NCBI GenBank assembly: GCA_963657295.1
Contig: CAVKMX010000004.1
Location: 1-39,501, forward strand
DNA length: 39,501 bases
Reading direction: 5' to 3'
From: CAG-791 sp963657295
GTDB lineage: Bacteria; Bacillota; Clostridia; Lachnospirales; Lachnospiraceae
Part shown: positions 8,601 to 15,831 of the stretch, in pieces
Layout of the letters: the number at the start of each line of letters is the position of its first letter
How positions within the stretch are numbered: position 1 is the stretch's first letter
Position numbers and translations under genes: made by a program
The notes under the pieces: generated by a model
Told to the model about the DNA's origin: nothing
Seen by the model: the letters and a program-made list of their open reading frames with translations, nothing else
The model's database searches: none

Positions 8601-8734
8601 TGATCCATTTCGCGCCGGTTACAACCGGAGGCATTCGCATGTGCTTTCACAGGAGCCGGAAGGAAGGCGTCAATGTGATGGCAATCTCGGAGGAGGAGCA
8701 GCCGTTTGCGGTGGCGCGGATCCGATTGTTCTGA
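5615..8734 (+). CDS. GH2-family glycoside hydrolase (beta-galactosidase/beta-glucuronidase type)
   Basis: A 1039-residue protein with GH2 architecture. It has an N-terminal sugar-binding jelly roll (about 10-170, with FVNGVPAG), an immunoglobulin-like domain (about 185-285) and a TIM barrel beginning near FAVNGKKVFLRSEANC. The expected acid/base is Glu396 in CGNELRSG and the nucleophile Glu488 in VISFEVGQFQ. A long C-terminal extension contains further beta domains and may bind substrate. No signal peptide is present, so it is probably cytoplasmic. The start at 5615 follows the purine-rich repeat; the frame is open from 5510, but that stretch is low-complexity. It is divergent from an AraC gene and precedes the DUF5107-TPR gene, an arrangement fitting side-chain removal from pectic oligosaccharides. 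Substrate (galactose, glucuronate or other) cannot be fixed from sequence. Confidence 0.85.
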   Translation: MTAEVTEEIRNLAGEWQLELDGVPAGVITLPSTVTESGCGAVNERQERQFLTERHTFAGKALYRREYELKGTGGKRVLFSMERSRVTETFVNGVPAGRRDLLTSTQTLDITALVREGRNTIAVAVDNTLEGLPRQAILESHMASVHTQTNWNGIVGRIGLRIEPEIYPEQIRIDPDAAGRRIRIRVRVFSGREGAARIRLSVRQPQYSSTVVAEGEYILAGGSGSYEYLLEGKVDSRTPLWSEFDPQLTFAEVTLETEDTVQHRKVPFGLRDYRVSGDRRHFAVNGKKVFLRSEANCAVFPLTGYAPMEEAAWDRLFDVYKAYGINYVRFHSWCPPEAAFRSADRKGLYLQPELSAWTFHMFEKDADYDYYGREARAILDQYGNHPSLVALTCGNELRSGNRARMGDFCRALQRYDPTRLYAEGSNAWYGEAGVNPDADFVLAQGNCGEKWRGAFAGNRGFINDEPPAEMHTYSEALRGMEKPVISFEVGQFQVYPDYREADKYTGVLEARNLKAYRREMEGKGLAGKDHAFHLASGRLSMACYREEIEAAMRTPELAGISLLGLQDFPGQGTALVGMIDAFGDPKEFAPPEEFRRFFSPVTPLLQFRRKTFYGGEKERFTVLVHNFGAEDLAEPMELTVKDAEGHTVWEQHWPLVQAPQGALSTIAEEELTLPPCGEPQTLEATVRIGERSNVYELYVYPESVLTQEEEARFVESIDSKALARLCAGEDLILLPAADPPAVPESFPASYIPDFWCWYMFRRRDSGGTMGLTMDPENGLLQRFPSADHTDARWWHLLHGSRAAVLTGTGIAPIIGMIDNLQRNEMLAMVYGVRVGKGRLLICTFNTENRREPSVAAFVRALADYAVSADFAPAKSISAQELRRLVPGTRRAVTGKEAEAEAGYRSEAAGNVLCDDACVWDTAGLSDPEDAWIALRLHEARTVDTLQILFTESSAYTGEGDPYSLPGDVTAEYLEEEAWRPVQESFRQDFSCSDWNLIHFAPVTTGGIRMCFHRSRKEGVNVMAISEEEQPFAVARIRLF

Positions 8735-8741
8735 ATCCGAT

Positions 8742-8776
8742 GCCTGCGGACCGGTTCCGGATGGAAACCGGCAGGC
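8742..8776 (+). other. Intercistronic stem-loop between GH2 and DUF5107 genes
   Basis: GCCTG/CAGGC and CCGGTT/AACCGG form a two-part stem in the 94-base gap, with no following U-run. It is more likely an mRNA processing or stability element than a terminator. Confidence 0.5.
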
Positions 8777-8828
8777 GGACAAGGGGACGAGCCGCCATTC
8801 TGTCGTGCTGAATGAGAGGGGATAAGCG

Positions 8829-10412
8829 ATGAGTTGTGCGAAAATATGGGAAGAAACCGTGATGATTCCGACGTATCCCGTCGGAAGGCCGGAGAAAAAT
8901 CCGATGTTCATTGAGAAGAGGGTTTACCAGGGGAGCTCCGGCAGGGTCTATCCGTATCCGACGATTGAGTCGATCGGGGATGACAAAAGGGAGCAGCCCT
9001 ACCGGGCCGTGTTCCTTGAGAACGAGTATCTGAAGGTCATGGTGCTGCCGGAGCTCGGCGGCCGCATTCAGCGGGCGTACGACAAGACGAACGGCTATGA
9101 TTTTGTCTACTATAACCATGTGCTGAAGCCGGCGCTGGTGGGGCTCCTGGGTCCCTGGGTGTCCGGCGGCATCGAATTCAACTGGCCGCAGCACCACCGG
9201 CCGACGACCTACATGCCGGTTGACCATGTGATCACGGAGAATGCGGACGGGAGCGTCTCCTGTCTGTGCAGCGACGTCGACCGGATCTACGGGACGAAGG
9301 GCATCTGCAGGATCACGCTGTATCCCGGCATCTCTTACATCGAAATTTGCGGCCGGCTCTACAACCGGACACCTCTTCCGCAGACCTTCCTCTGGTGGGC
9401 GAATCCGGCGGTTCCGGTGAATGACAGCACGCAGACCGTCATGCCGCCGGATGTCACGGCGGTCATGGACCACGGCAAGCGGGATGTCTCACGATTCCCG
9501 ATTGCAACCGGCACCTATTACAAGAAGGATTACAGCGAGGGCGTGGACATCTCCCGGTATAAGAACATTCCGGTCCCGACCTCCTTCATGGCGGCGGAAT
9601 CGCATTATGACTTCGTCGGCGGGTATGACAACGGCATGGAGGCGGGAATTCTGCACGTTGCGGATCACCGCGTGAGCCCCGGCAAGAAGCAATGGACCTG
9701 GGGGTGCGGCGATTTCGGCAAAGCCTGGGACCGCAATCTCACCGATGAGGACGGCCCGTACGTGGAGCTGATGACCGGTGTCTTCACAGACAACCAGCCG
9801 GATTTCACCTGGCTCAAGCCCTATGAGGAGAAGGTGTTCACCCAGTATTTCATGCCCTACAAAAAGGTCGGCATGGTCAGGAACGCAACGAGGGAGGCGT
9901 GCATCGGGTACGATCTGGAGGGCCGAAGGCTGACCGTGAGAGCCTATGCGACGGCCCCTCATCCGAACGCCCGCATTACGGTGAAGCTGGGCGGAGAGAT
10001 CGTATTCTCCGGAGAAGCCCTGCTCTCTCCCGAAGATACCCTTGAGGAGACGGTGGAATTGCCGCGGGTACCGGCAAAGGCCAGCGAGCTGGACCTTGCC
10101 GTGAGCGACGGAGGAAGGACGCTGGTGCATTACCGTCCGGACCCGGAGAAGCTGCCCGAGATTCCGGATCCTGCAGAGGAGGCGGCGCCCCCGTCCGAGA
10201 TACGGACGAACGAGGAGCTCTTCCTCACCGGGCTTCATCTGGAGCAGTACCGGCACGCGACCTATCTGCCGGATGACTATTACCTGGAGGGACTCCGGCG
10301 TGATCCCTCCGACCTTCGGATCAATCTGGCCTACGGGCGGCTGCTCCTTCGCCGCGGCAGGGCGGAGCGTGCGGAAGAGTATTTTCGAAGGGCGATCGGG
10401 CGGCTCACCTGA
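8829..10412 (+). CDS. DUF5107-domain protein, N-terminal part ending at an in-frame TGA
   Basis: The first 527 residues of what is normally a ~1100-residue DUF5107 plus tetratricopeptide protein, a family common beside glycosidases in Firmicutes and Bacteroidetes. The beta-rich DUF5107 domain fills roughly residues 30-400, with an aldose-epimerase-like look (VMVLPELGGRIQRAYDKTNGYDFVYYNHV, VSGGIEFNWPQHHRPT, FLWWANPAVPVN). The first TPR helices begin near 460. GAGAGGGG before 8829 supports the start. The frame stops at TGA 10410-10412, directly before KNPNPYDGEGYYDLG, which continues in the same frame and is typical of the family. The product would therefore lack almost the whole TPR half. Function is unknown; the link to glycan use is by neighbourhood. 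Confidence 0.8.
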   Translation: MSCAKIWEETVMIPTYPVGRPEKNPMFIEKRVYQGSSGRVYPYPTIESIGDDKREQPYRAVFLENEYLKVMVLPELGGRIQRAYDKTNGYDFVYYNHVLKPALVGLLGPWVSGGIEFNWPQHHRPTTYMPVDHVITENADGSVSCLCSDVDRIYGTKGICRITLYPGISYIEICGRLYNRTPLPQTFLWWANPAVPVNDSTQTVMPPDVTAVMDHGKRDVSRFPIATGTYYKKDYSEGVDISRYKNIPVPTSFMAAESHYDFVGGYDNGMEAGILHVADHRVSPGKKQWTWGCGDFGKAWDRNLTDEDGPYVELMTGVFTDNQPDFTWLKPYEEKVFTQYFMPYKKVGMVRNATREACIGYDLEGRRLTVRAYATAPHPNARITVKLGGEIVFSGEALLSPEDTLEETVELPRVPAKASELDLAVSDGGRTLVHYRPDPEKLPEIPDPAEEAAPPSEIRTNEELFLTGLHLEQYRHATYLPDDYYLEGLRRDPSDLRINLAYGRLLLRRGRAERAEEYFRRAIGRLT

Positions 10413-12188
10413 AAGAACCCGAATCCCTACGACGGGGAGGGGTATTACGATCTTGGCCTTGCCCTGTACCTGCAGGAACGATACGACGAGGCGTACGATG
10501 CCTTCTACAAGGCAACCTGGTCTGCAGAGCAGCAGAACATGGCCTTCTATTATCTGGCCTGCATTGCAATGTGCCGGGGATGCCCGGAGGAGGCCCAGGA
10601 GCTGATCGGAAGGTCCCTTGTGCGAAATACGCACAGCGTAAAGGCCCGCGCGTTGAAGGCGGTGATCCTTCGGAAGCTGGGAAGGGTGACGGAGGCGGCT
10701 GCGCTTCTGCGGGAGAATCTCACCCTCGATCCGTTTGATTATGTCTCGGGGGGCGAGGCTCTGCGGCTGGAGCGGGAAAACGGGATCCCCGGGAACGGAC
10801 TCGTTGACGAGGAGACGCTGCGGGAGCGCAGCCGCGGCGATGTGTACAACCTGCTCCGGGCCGCGAGGGATTACGCGGAGGCTGGCTGCCGGGAGGAGGC
10901 GTGCGGTGTTCTCTCGCAGGCACCGGATCATCCGCTGGTCCGTTATTATGAGGGGTATTATCTGACCGGGCTGGGGAGAAGAGAGGAGGCTCTTGCCGCG
11001 GTCCGAAGGGGAGAGAAGAGCGATCCGTATTGCTGCTTCCCGAATGATCTGGAGGACATCGCCGTCCTTCGGAACGCGATTGCGCTGGATCCGGCGGCAG
11101 CCCGGGCAAGGTATTATCTCGGCAATCTGTATTATGACAAGCTGCAGTGGGAGATCGCCTGCGGACTGTGGGAGGAGTCGGCGGTCCTCGATCCCACCTT
11201 CCCGACGGTTCACCGCAACCTCTCGCTGGTGTATTACAACAAGTGCAGGGATTCCCGGAAGGCCCTTGACGCGCTCGAAAGAGCGTTTGCCCTGGATCCG
11301 ACGGACGCCCGTGTGTTCATGGAGCTGGATCAGCTCCGGAGCAAGACGGGGACAGGCTTTGCGGAGCGCCTTGCCGCCTATGAGGAGCACAGAAGCCTTG
11401 TGGAGCAGCGGGACGACCTTTGCGTACAGTACGTAACCCTCCTCAATGTCACGGGGCAGCCGGAGAAGGCCTATGCGTTCCTGATGGGCCGCTTGTTCCA
11501 CCCGTGGGAGGGCGGCGAAGGCAAGATCACGGCGCAGTATGAATTCTCACTCCTCCTGCTGGCCCTGCGGGAGGCGAAGGAGGGAAGGGACGCAGCGGCC
11601 GCAGAGCTGCTGCGGAAGGCAATGGTCTATCCCCATAACCTCGGCGAGGGCAAGCTGGAGGGGACGAAGGACAATCACCTGTACTATTATCTCGGCCTTC
11701 TGGAGAGAAGGCTGGGAAAGAACGCGGCGGCAGAAGCGGATTTCCGCACGGCATCGCTTGGAACCGATGAGCCGGCGGGCATGATGTTCTACAACGACCA
11801 GCCGGCGGACATGATCCTGTACCAGGGGCTGGCGCTCCGGGAGCTCGGCGAAAAGGGCGGTGCGAACCGGCGCTTCTATCGCCTCATCGACTACGGCGAG
11901 CGCCATATCCGGGAGGAAGCGAAGATCGGATATTTTGCCGTGTCCCTGCCGGATTTCCTGACCTTTGAGGACGATCTTACGGTACGGAACAGAGCCCACT
12001 GCAATTTCCTGATGGCCATGGGACAGGCGGGAATCGGCAGCAGGGAGAAGGCAGAGGAATTCATGGCCGAGGCACAGCAGCTGGATCCGGCGAACGCGCG
12101 CATCGCCTTGGTAAGTCGGATCCTGACGGAAACCGGCATTCTGGGAACGATTCAGAGCCAGGCAAATCTGCATAAAATGTGCGAGTAA
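10413..12188 (+). pseudogene. DUF5107-protein TPR half, downstream of the in-frame TGA
   Basis: The same frame stays open for 591 codons after the TGA and encodes a solenoid of tetratricopeptide repeats, for example YYDLGLALYLQERYDEAYDAFYKA, ARYYLGNLYYDKLQWEIACGLW and ALDALERAFALDPTDARVFMEL. The next in-frame ATG is at 10539 and has no ribosome binding site, so independent translation looks unlikely. There are no further stops or frameshifts over 1.7 kb, so the nonsense change is either recent, a sequence error, or read through. TPR arrays normally scaffold protein contacts; the partner here is unknown. The gene ends 42 bases before the second copy of the 147-bp repeat. Confidence 0.75.
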
Positions 12189-12230
12189 TGCCTGCATTAA
12201 CGAGCCTATTTTGAAAATTGTAACTGTTCA

Positions 12231-12377
12231 GCCCCCATCTCGAATTTGATGCTCAAAAATGGCAGATGGCATTTTGTACTATCCGGGAGTGATTGTCAGC
12301 GCTGCCGACAATCACTCCGTGCCGCGGAGAAACCGCATACGCGGATTTCTCCTTGCATTCGCAAATCCTCGATGCGG
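12231..12377 (+). repeat. 147-bp structured repeat, copy B
   Basis: This is the inverted partner of 4164-4310: 139 of 147 bases match, with one block of 99 identical bases. Here it lies between the end of the DUF5107-TPR frame and the TSCPD terminator, and does not precede any gene in its own orientation. The 12-bp stem GGAGTGATTGTC/GACAATCACTCC and the GGAGAAA/TTTCTCC hairpin are fully kept. The AAAATGCC stem is weakened to AAAATG/CATTTT by two substitutions. Similarity may continue about 10 bases past its left edge. Confidence 0.85.
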
Positions 12378-12419
12378 ACGACCGTCCGCGCGGAGATCCT
12401 TCCCGGGCAGCTGCCGGGA

Positions 12420-12464
12420 GAAACACAAAGGCGCGGAGAGCATCGGAAATGCTCTCCGCGCCTT
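12420..12464 (-). terminator. Terminator of the TSCPD gene
   Basis: AAGGCGCGGAGAGCAT (12428-12443) and its exact complement (12449-12464) make a perfect 16-bp stem with a 5-base loop. On the minus strand it is followed by TGTGTTTCTCC. It starts 16 bases after the TSCPD stop. Confidence 0.85.
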
Positions 12465-12479
12465 CTGAACGGCTGCCGG

Positions 12480-12836
12480 TTACTGCGCTGTCTGCGCCTC
12501 TCTCCCGCAGGGGGAGGGACAGTTCGCACAGTCCGGATCGGCGCCTGCAGCATCCTGCGCCTTGACTGTGGTGGGCGCAGGCGCAGGCGGCTCCTTCTCC
12601 AGCGCCTCGCGCAGCGCCTTTGCCAGCTGGTCGGGACAGCTGGTCCCTGCGCGGCAGAGAATTCCCTCACAGCACTGAATCACATCGAGTGCCTCACGCC
12701 CCTCGCAGAGGCGAGCAACGCCCTGGGTATTCCCGCGGCATCCGCCGAGGAAGGACACGTTGTATACCCGCCCGTTCTCATAATCGAACTCGATCATCTG
12801 CGAACAGGTTCCCTTTGTCTTGTAGCGATAATGCAT
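12480..12836 (-). CDS. TSCPD-domain protein
   Basis: A 118-residue cytoplasmic protein. Residues 1-80 match the small TSCPD family: a beta-rich start (MHYRYKTKGTCSQMIEFDY), GGCRGNTQGVARLCEGR in the middle, and the name-giving TSCPD motif near residue 75. The same domain is found at the C-terminus of vitamin B12-dependent ribonucleotide reductases, but free-standing copies have no established role. Beyond it is an alanine/proline-rich tail ending in a cysteine group, CANCPSPCG, which could bind a metal. The start at 12836 has AAGGAGG upstream; the frame continues 5' only through the hairpin leader. It is monocistronic, with a strong terminator, and is divergent from the MATE exporter with a shared cre-like site. 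Confidence 0.8.
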   Translation of the reverse strand: MHYRYKTKGTCSQMIEFDYENGRVYNVSFLGGCRGNTQGVARLCEGREALDVIQCCEGILCRAGTSCPDQLAKALREALEKEPPAPAPTTVKAQDAAGADPDCANCPSPCGREAQTAQ

Positions 12837-12850
12837 GGCTGCCTCCTTAT

Positions 12851-12901
12851 GCCGCAATATGCTGCGGCTGTGTAAGGAGAATTCCGCGAAGGCGGATTCT
12901 C
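12851..12901 (-). promoter_or_regulatory. Hairpin leader of the TSCPD gene, related to the 147-bp repeat
   Basis: In the TSCPD 5' leader, GGAGAA-CCGC/GCGG-TTCTCC (12875-12901) is followed by GCCGCA/TGCGGC (12851-12869). The first hairpin has the same stem design as the third hairpin of the 147-bp repeat, with a different loop (CTTC against ATAC). In both leaders it sits 40-70 bases before the start codon. The rest of the repeat is not recognisable here. Confidence 0.55.
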
Positions 12902-12938
12902 CGATCTGGCCGCCGGAGCGGGCCGTGATACAGAGACC

Positions 12939-12947
12939 ATTGTAGCA
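12939..12947 (-). promoter_or_regulatory. Extended -10 promoter of the TSCPD gene
   Basis: On the minus strand the sequence TGCTACAAT fits an extended -10 (TGnTAnAAT); no good -35 is seen. Transcription from here would give a leader of about 95 bases carrying the two hairpins. Confidence 0.45.
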
Positions 12948-12969
12948 TGGAACGAATGCGAATCTGAGA

Positions 12970-12985
12970 ATGTAACCGCTTACAT
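12970..12985. promoter_or_regulatory. Catabolite-responsive element (CcpA box)
   Basis: ATGTAACCGCTTACAT agrees at every defined position with the Bacillus cre consensus WTGNAANCGNWWNCAW and is a near-perfect palindrome (AATGTAA/TTACATT, spacer CCGC). It overlaps the -35 of the MATE promoter and lies just upstream of the TSCPD extended -10, so a bound CcpA-type repressor could affect both divergent genes. Confidence 0.65.
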
Positions 12986-13007
12986 TTTCGTAAACCTGTG
13001 GTACTAT
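12979..13007 (+). promoter_or_regulatory. Putative promoter of the MATE gene
   Basis: CTTACA (12979-12984), 17 bases, then TACTAT (13002-13007). The -35 half lies inside the cre-like palindrome. Confidence 0.45.
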
Positions 13008-13056
13008 GACAGCAGTCGGAGTTGATTTTCCTGTCGATCCGTAGGAGGAGCCGCAT

Positions 13057-14457
13057 ATGAATCGTCCGTCCTTTTCTCTGCACAGAACCGCGTCCCGTAC
13101 GCCGGAGAATTTCCTGTTCTCCGGAGAGGCGCTCCGCGCGCTGATCGTTCCGCTGATCTTCGAGCAGGCGCTCGCCATGACGGTCGGCATGATGGATACC
13201 GTAATGATCTCGGCCGTCGGGGAAGCGGCGGTGTCCGGCGTTTCCCTGGTGGACATGATCAACAATCTCGTGTTCGCTGTTTTCGCGGCGATGGCCAGCG
13301 GCGGTGCGGTGGTGGTGTCCCATCAGCTGGGGGCAAAGCGCCCCGCAAAGGCCAGAGATGCCGCCCAACAGCTGCTGATCACGATTCTTGCTCTCAGTCT
13401 TGCGGTCATGGGACTCACCCTGGCTGTCAAGGAGCCGATGCTGCGTCTGTTCTTCGGCACCATTGAGGACGATGTCATGCAGAACGCCCTGATCTACTTC
13501 CTGATTTCCGCCCTGTCCTTCCCCTTCCTTGCCGTCTACAATGCCTGCGCGGCCCTGTTCCGTTCCATGGGCAACGCCGGAGTTACGCTGAAAACAGCCG
13601 TTGTGGTGAACCTGATCAACATCGTCGGCAATGCCCTAGGTGTGTTCGTGTTCCACCTGGGGACGGCCGGCGTTGCCATTCCCTCTCTGATCTCGAGGGC
13701 GGCCGGTGCAGCCATTCTCTTTGCACTCCTCTTAAAGCCGCGGCAGGAGATTTACCTGAAGGGGCTTCTCTCGAAGCCGGACTGGAACACCATCGGGAAG
13801 ATCCTGTACATCGGTGTGCCGAACGGCCTGGAGAACGGCATCTTCCAGCTGGGGAGGGTCCTCGTGGTGTCCATCATCGCGCTGTTCGGAACCACCCAGA
13901 TCGCGGCCAACGGTGTCGCCAACAGCCTTGACGGCGTCGGCGTCATCATCGGTCAGGCCACCGGCCTTGCCATGATCACCGTGATCGGGCAGTGCGTCGG
14001 TGCCGGCTCCGAGGAGCAGGTGCGCTACTACCTGCGCAGGATCATGGTGTTCACCTATATTGCGCAGGCCGTTCTGGAGTGCACAATCATTGCGTGCCTG
14101 AATCCGATCCTGTCGCTGTACGGCCTTTCGCCGGAAACGACGCAGCTGACCTGGATTCTGGTGGTGATCCACTGCGGCTGTGCCATCGTCCTCTGGCCTC
14201 TTGCCTTTGTGTTCCCCAACATGCTCCGGGCCTGCAACGATGTCCGGTTCACCATGATCGCCTCCATCAGCTCCATGTTCGCGTTCCGGATTGCACTGTC
14301 CTACGTGCTGGGGGTCTCCTTCGGAATGGGCGCCATCGGCGTGTGGATTGCCATGGTCGTCGACTGGATCTGCCGGATTGTCTGCTTTGTCCTGCGCTAT
14401 TACAGCGGGAAATGGAGGGGGCTCGCGGGGCTTACTCAGGTCTCATCCAGCCGCTGA
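13057..14457 (+). CDS. MATE-family efflux transporter
   Basis: A 466-residue multidrug and toxic compound extrusion family protein with twelve predicted membrane helices in two homologous halves, of normal length. Characteristic stretches are IVPLIFEQALAMTVGMMDTVM near the N-terminus, followed by SGVSLVDMINNL, and ALIYFLISALSFPFLAVYNA in helix 4. The second half repeats the plan with VPNGLENGIFQLGRVLVVSI. Such transporters export cationic or aromatic compounds by Na+ or H+ antiport; the substrate cannot be predicted. AGGAGGAG lies 7 bases before the start. The 3' end overlaps the convergent AraC gene by 26 bp with no terminator between. The upstream cre-like box suggests carbon catabolite control. 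Confidence 0.92.
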   Translation: MNRPSFSLHRTASRTPENFLFSGEALRALIVPLIFEQALAMTVGMMDTVMISAVGEAAVSGVSLVDMINNLVFAVFAAMASGGAVVVSHQLGAKRPAKARDAAQQLLITILALSLAVMGLTLAVKEPMLRLFFGTIEDDVMQNALIYFLISALSFPFLAVYNACAALFRSMGNAGVTLKTAVVVNLINIVGNALGVFVFHLGTAGVAIPSLISRAAGAAILFALLLKPRQEIYLKGLLSKPDWNTIGKILYIGVPNGLENGIFQLGRVLVVSIIALFGTTQIAANGVANSLDGVGVIIGQATGLAMITVIGQCVGAGSEEQVRYYLRRIMVFTYIAQAVLECTIIACLNPILSLYGLSPETTQLTWILVVIHCGCAIVLWPLAFVFPNMLRACNDVRFTMIASISSMFAFRIALSYVLGVSFGMGAIGVWIAMVVDWICRIVCFVLRYYSGKWRGLAGLTQVSSSR

Positions 14458-15457
14458 ATTCCTGAATGGACTGCTTCTCAAACTTTTTCTCGTACTGGAG
14501 CATCCGGCTGCGGTACTCCCGCGGAGACATCTGCATTTGCTGGATGAAGTGGCGGTTGAAGCTGGAAATGGAGCGGAAGCCGACCGCCTCCGAGATATCC
14601 AGGATGGAGCGCTCCGTGCTGCGCAGCAGGACGCAGGAGCGGTTGATCCGCGTGCTGTTGAGGAAGGTCAGAGGGGAAACGCCCATGATCTCATGGAAAA
14701 CCCGGCGGAAGTGGGTCGGGCTCCAATGACACAGAGTGGCCAGCTGCTCGATGGTGAGCGGCTGCATATAATAATCATCGATATAGTTCAGGGCGGGCAG
14801 GATCACGAGAGCATTCTCGGCGATCTCCCCGCCCTTTTGCTGTCCCTGCAGCTCGGACGGATCCGCCGCAGACGGCGACAGGGGGGCGAGGGACGGACCG
14901 ACGGATCCCTCATCCGCCGGTCGTTCGCCGGCACTCTGAATCCGGTACAGCTCGATGTAGAGGGTCAGGAGCAGTCCTCTTGCACAGATCTGGTAGCAGG
15001 GGCGCTGCGTTTCCAGCTCGCGCAGTACATCAGAGGCCAGATGATAGAGGTAGGGGAAGTCCTCCCTGCTGAAAACATAGCGGAAGGCCGGAAAGCCGTC
15101 GGGCGATAAATGGTAATTGGTCCAGGTAGAGGGCAGAAAGGAATGCAGCAGATCCTTGGGGTCCAGAAAAAGATAGGACCAGTGGCTCCTGGTGCCGGGA
15201 GTGCTGTAGGTGGTATGGGGGACATTTCGGGGGAGAACGGTGAGGTCGCCGGCCTTGAACGGAAGCTTCTGACCGCCCACCTCGAGGATGCCGCTGTCGG
15301 AATGGCAGATTCCGATTTCCAGACAATTGTGGAAATGCAGGCGCTTGCTGGGGATATCTGATATTTTCCAGTAGTCGCCGGAGAGCAGCAGAACAGGGAA
15401 CGGCATCGGGAGATAATAGCTGCGGTATTCTACCACGGTATGGGCAGGTTTGGACAT
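14432..15457 (-). CDS. AraC-family transcriptional regulator 2
   Basis: A 341-residue regulator with an N-terminal cupin sensor (HFHNCLEIGICHSDSGILEV, FKAGDLTVLPRNVPHTTY) and a C-terminal double helix-turn-helix (about 230-325: TIEQLATLCHWSPTHFRRVFH, then SILDISEAVGFRSISSFNRHF). A serine/proline/glycine-rich linker (SVGPSLAPLSPSAADPSE) joins the halves. The start at 15457 follows GAGGTGATC. It is divergent from the LplB/LplC/lipoprotein transport genes and is the likely activator of the rhamnogalacturonan locus. The 374-base region between them holds direct repeats fitting an AraC-type binding site. Confidence 0.88.
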   Translation of the reverse strand: MSKPAHTVVEYRSYYLPMPFPVLLLSGDYWKISDIPSKRLHFHNCLEIGICHSDSGILEVGGQKLPFKAGDLTVLPRNVPHTTYSTPGTRSHWSYLFLDPKDLLHSFLPSTWTNYHLSPDGFPAFRYVFSREDFPYLYHLASDVLRELETQRPCYQICARGLLLTLYIELYRIQSAGERPADEGSVGPSLAPLSPSAADPSELQGQQKGGEIAENALVILPALNYIDDYYMQPLTIEQLATLCHWSPTHFRRVFHEIMGVSPLTFLNSTRINRSCVLLRSTERSILDISEAVGFRSISSFNRHFIQQMQMSPREYRSRMLQYEKKFEKQSIQEFSGWMRPE

Positions 15458-15603
15458 AAAGATCACCTCGGGGACAATGCGGCGGACAGAAATCCGTGAA
15501 CAAAATGACGGGAAAAATAAACGGACCGTGGAATCAACTGGGCAGATCAACTAATCGCAGGGAATAAAATCGACGGCCGAAACGCCTTTGATTCGGGGGT
15601 TGC

Positions 15604-15644
15604 ATGGTCACATTGTAGTATAAATGGTCGTTTCTGCATAGTAT
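15604..15644 (+). promoter_or_regulatory. Candidate AraC-type operator, two direct half-sites
   Basis: Two copies of ATGGTC-(6 or 9 bases)-TAGTAT run in the same direction: ATGGTC at 15604-15609 and 15624-15629, TAGTAT at 15616-15621 and 15639-15644. The 20-23 base spacing is about two helical turns, as expected for an AraC dimer. It lies about 50-90 bases upstream of the TTGACA ahead of the ABC genes. Confidence 0.45.
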
Positions 15645-15690
15645 CATCCGCGTTTTGAATAGATGCGGACCGTCAAAATGAACGATAATA

Positions 15691-15727
15691 TTGACAGCAC
15701 AAAAAGATGATTGTGCGAAATCACAAT
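15691..15727 (+). promoter_or_regulatory. Candidate ABC-operon promoter region with palindrome
   Basis: TTGACA at 15691-15696 is a perfect -35, but no good -10 stands 16-18 bases on, as is common for activator-dependent promoters. ATTGTG (15710-15715) and CACAAT (15722-15727) form an exact inverted repeat spaced by CGAAAT, where the -10 and start would lie. The rest of the 374-base gap holds no gene. Confidence 0.4.
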
Positions 15728-15831
15728 GACTGCAGGGAAAGACTTCGGAATCGTGACGAAGGGATACGGAGAAGAGCAAAAGCAAGAGAAAGCATACATA
15801 TTTAACAGGAAAGACAAGGGGGAGGTACTGC

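Noticed and set aside
8829..12188. UGA as a sense codon throughout this organism
   Set aside because: Many well-defined genes here end at TGA at the expected length (GH2, MATE, GH112, GH28, first CUT1 permease), so UGA is an ordinary stop; only the one internal TGA is anomalous.
12404..12420. Palindrome CCCGGGCAGCTGCCGGG and a similar string at 29030-29044
   Set aside because: The match between the two sites is short and GC-rich, with no shared context, so it is not counted as a repeat.
12246..12875. A 209-codon plus-strand frame across repeat B and the TSCPD gene
   Set aside because: Its first part is the structured repeat and the rest is antisense to TSCPD; no ribosome binding site.
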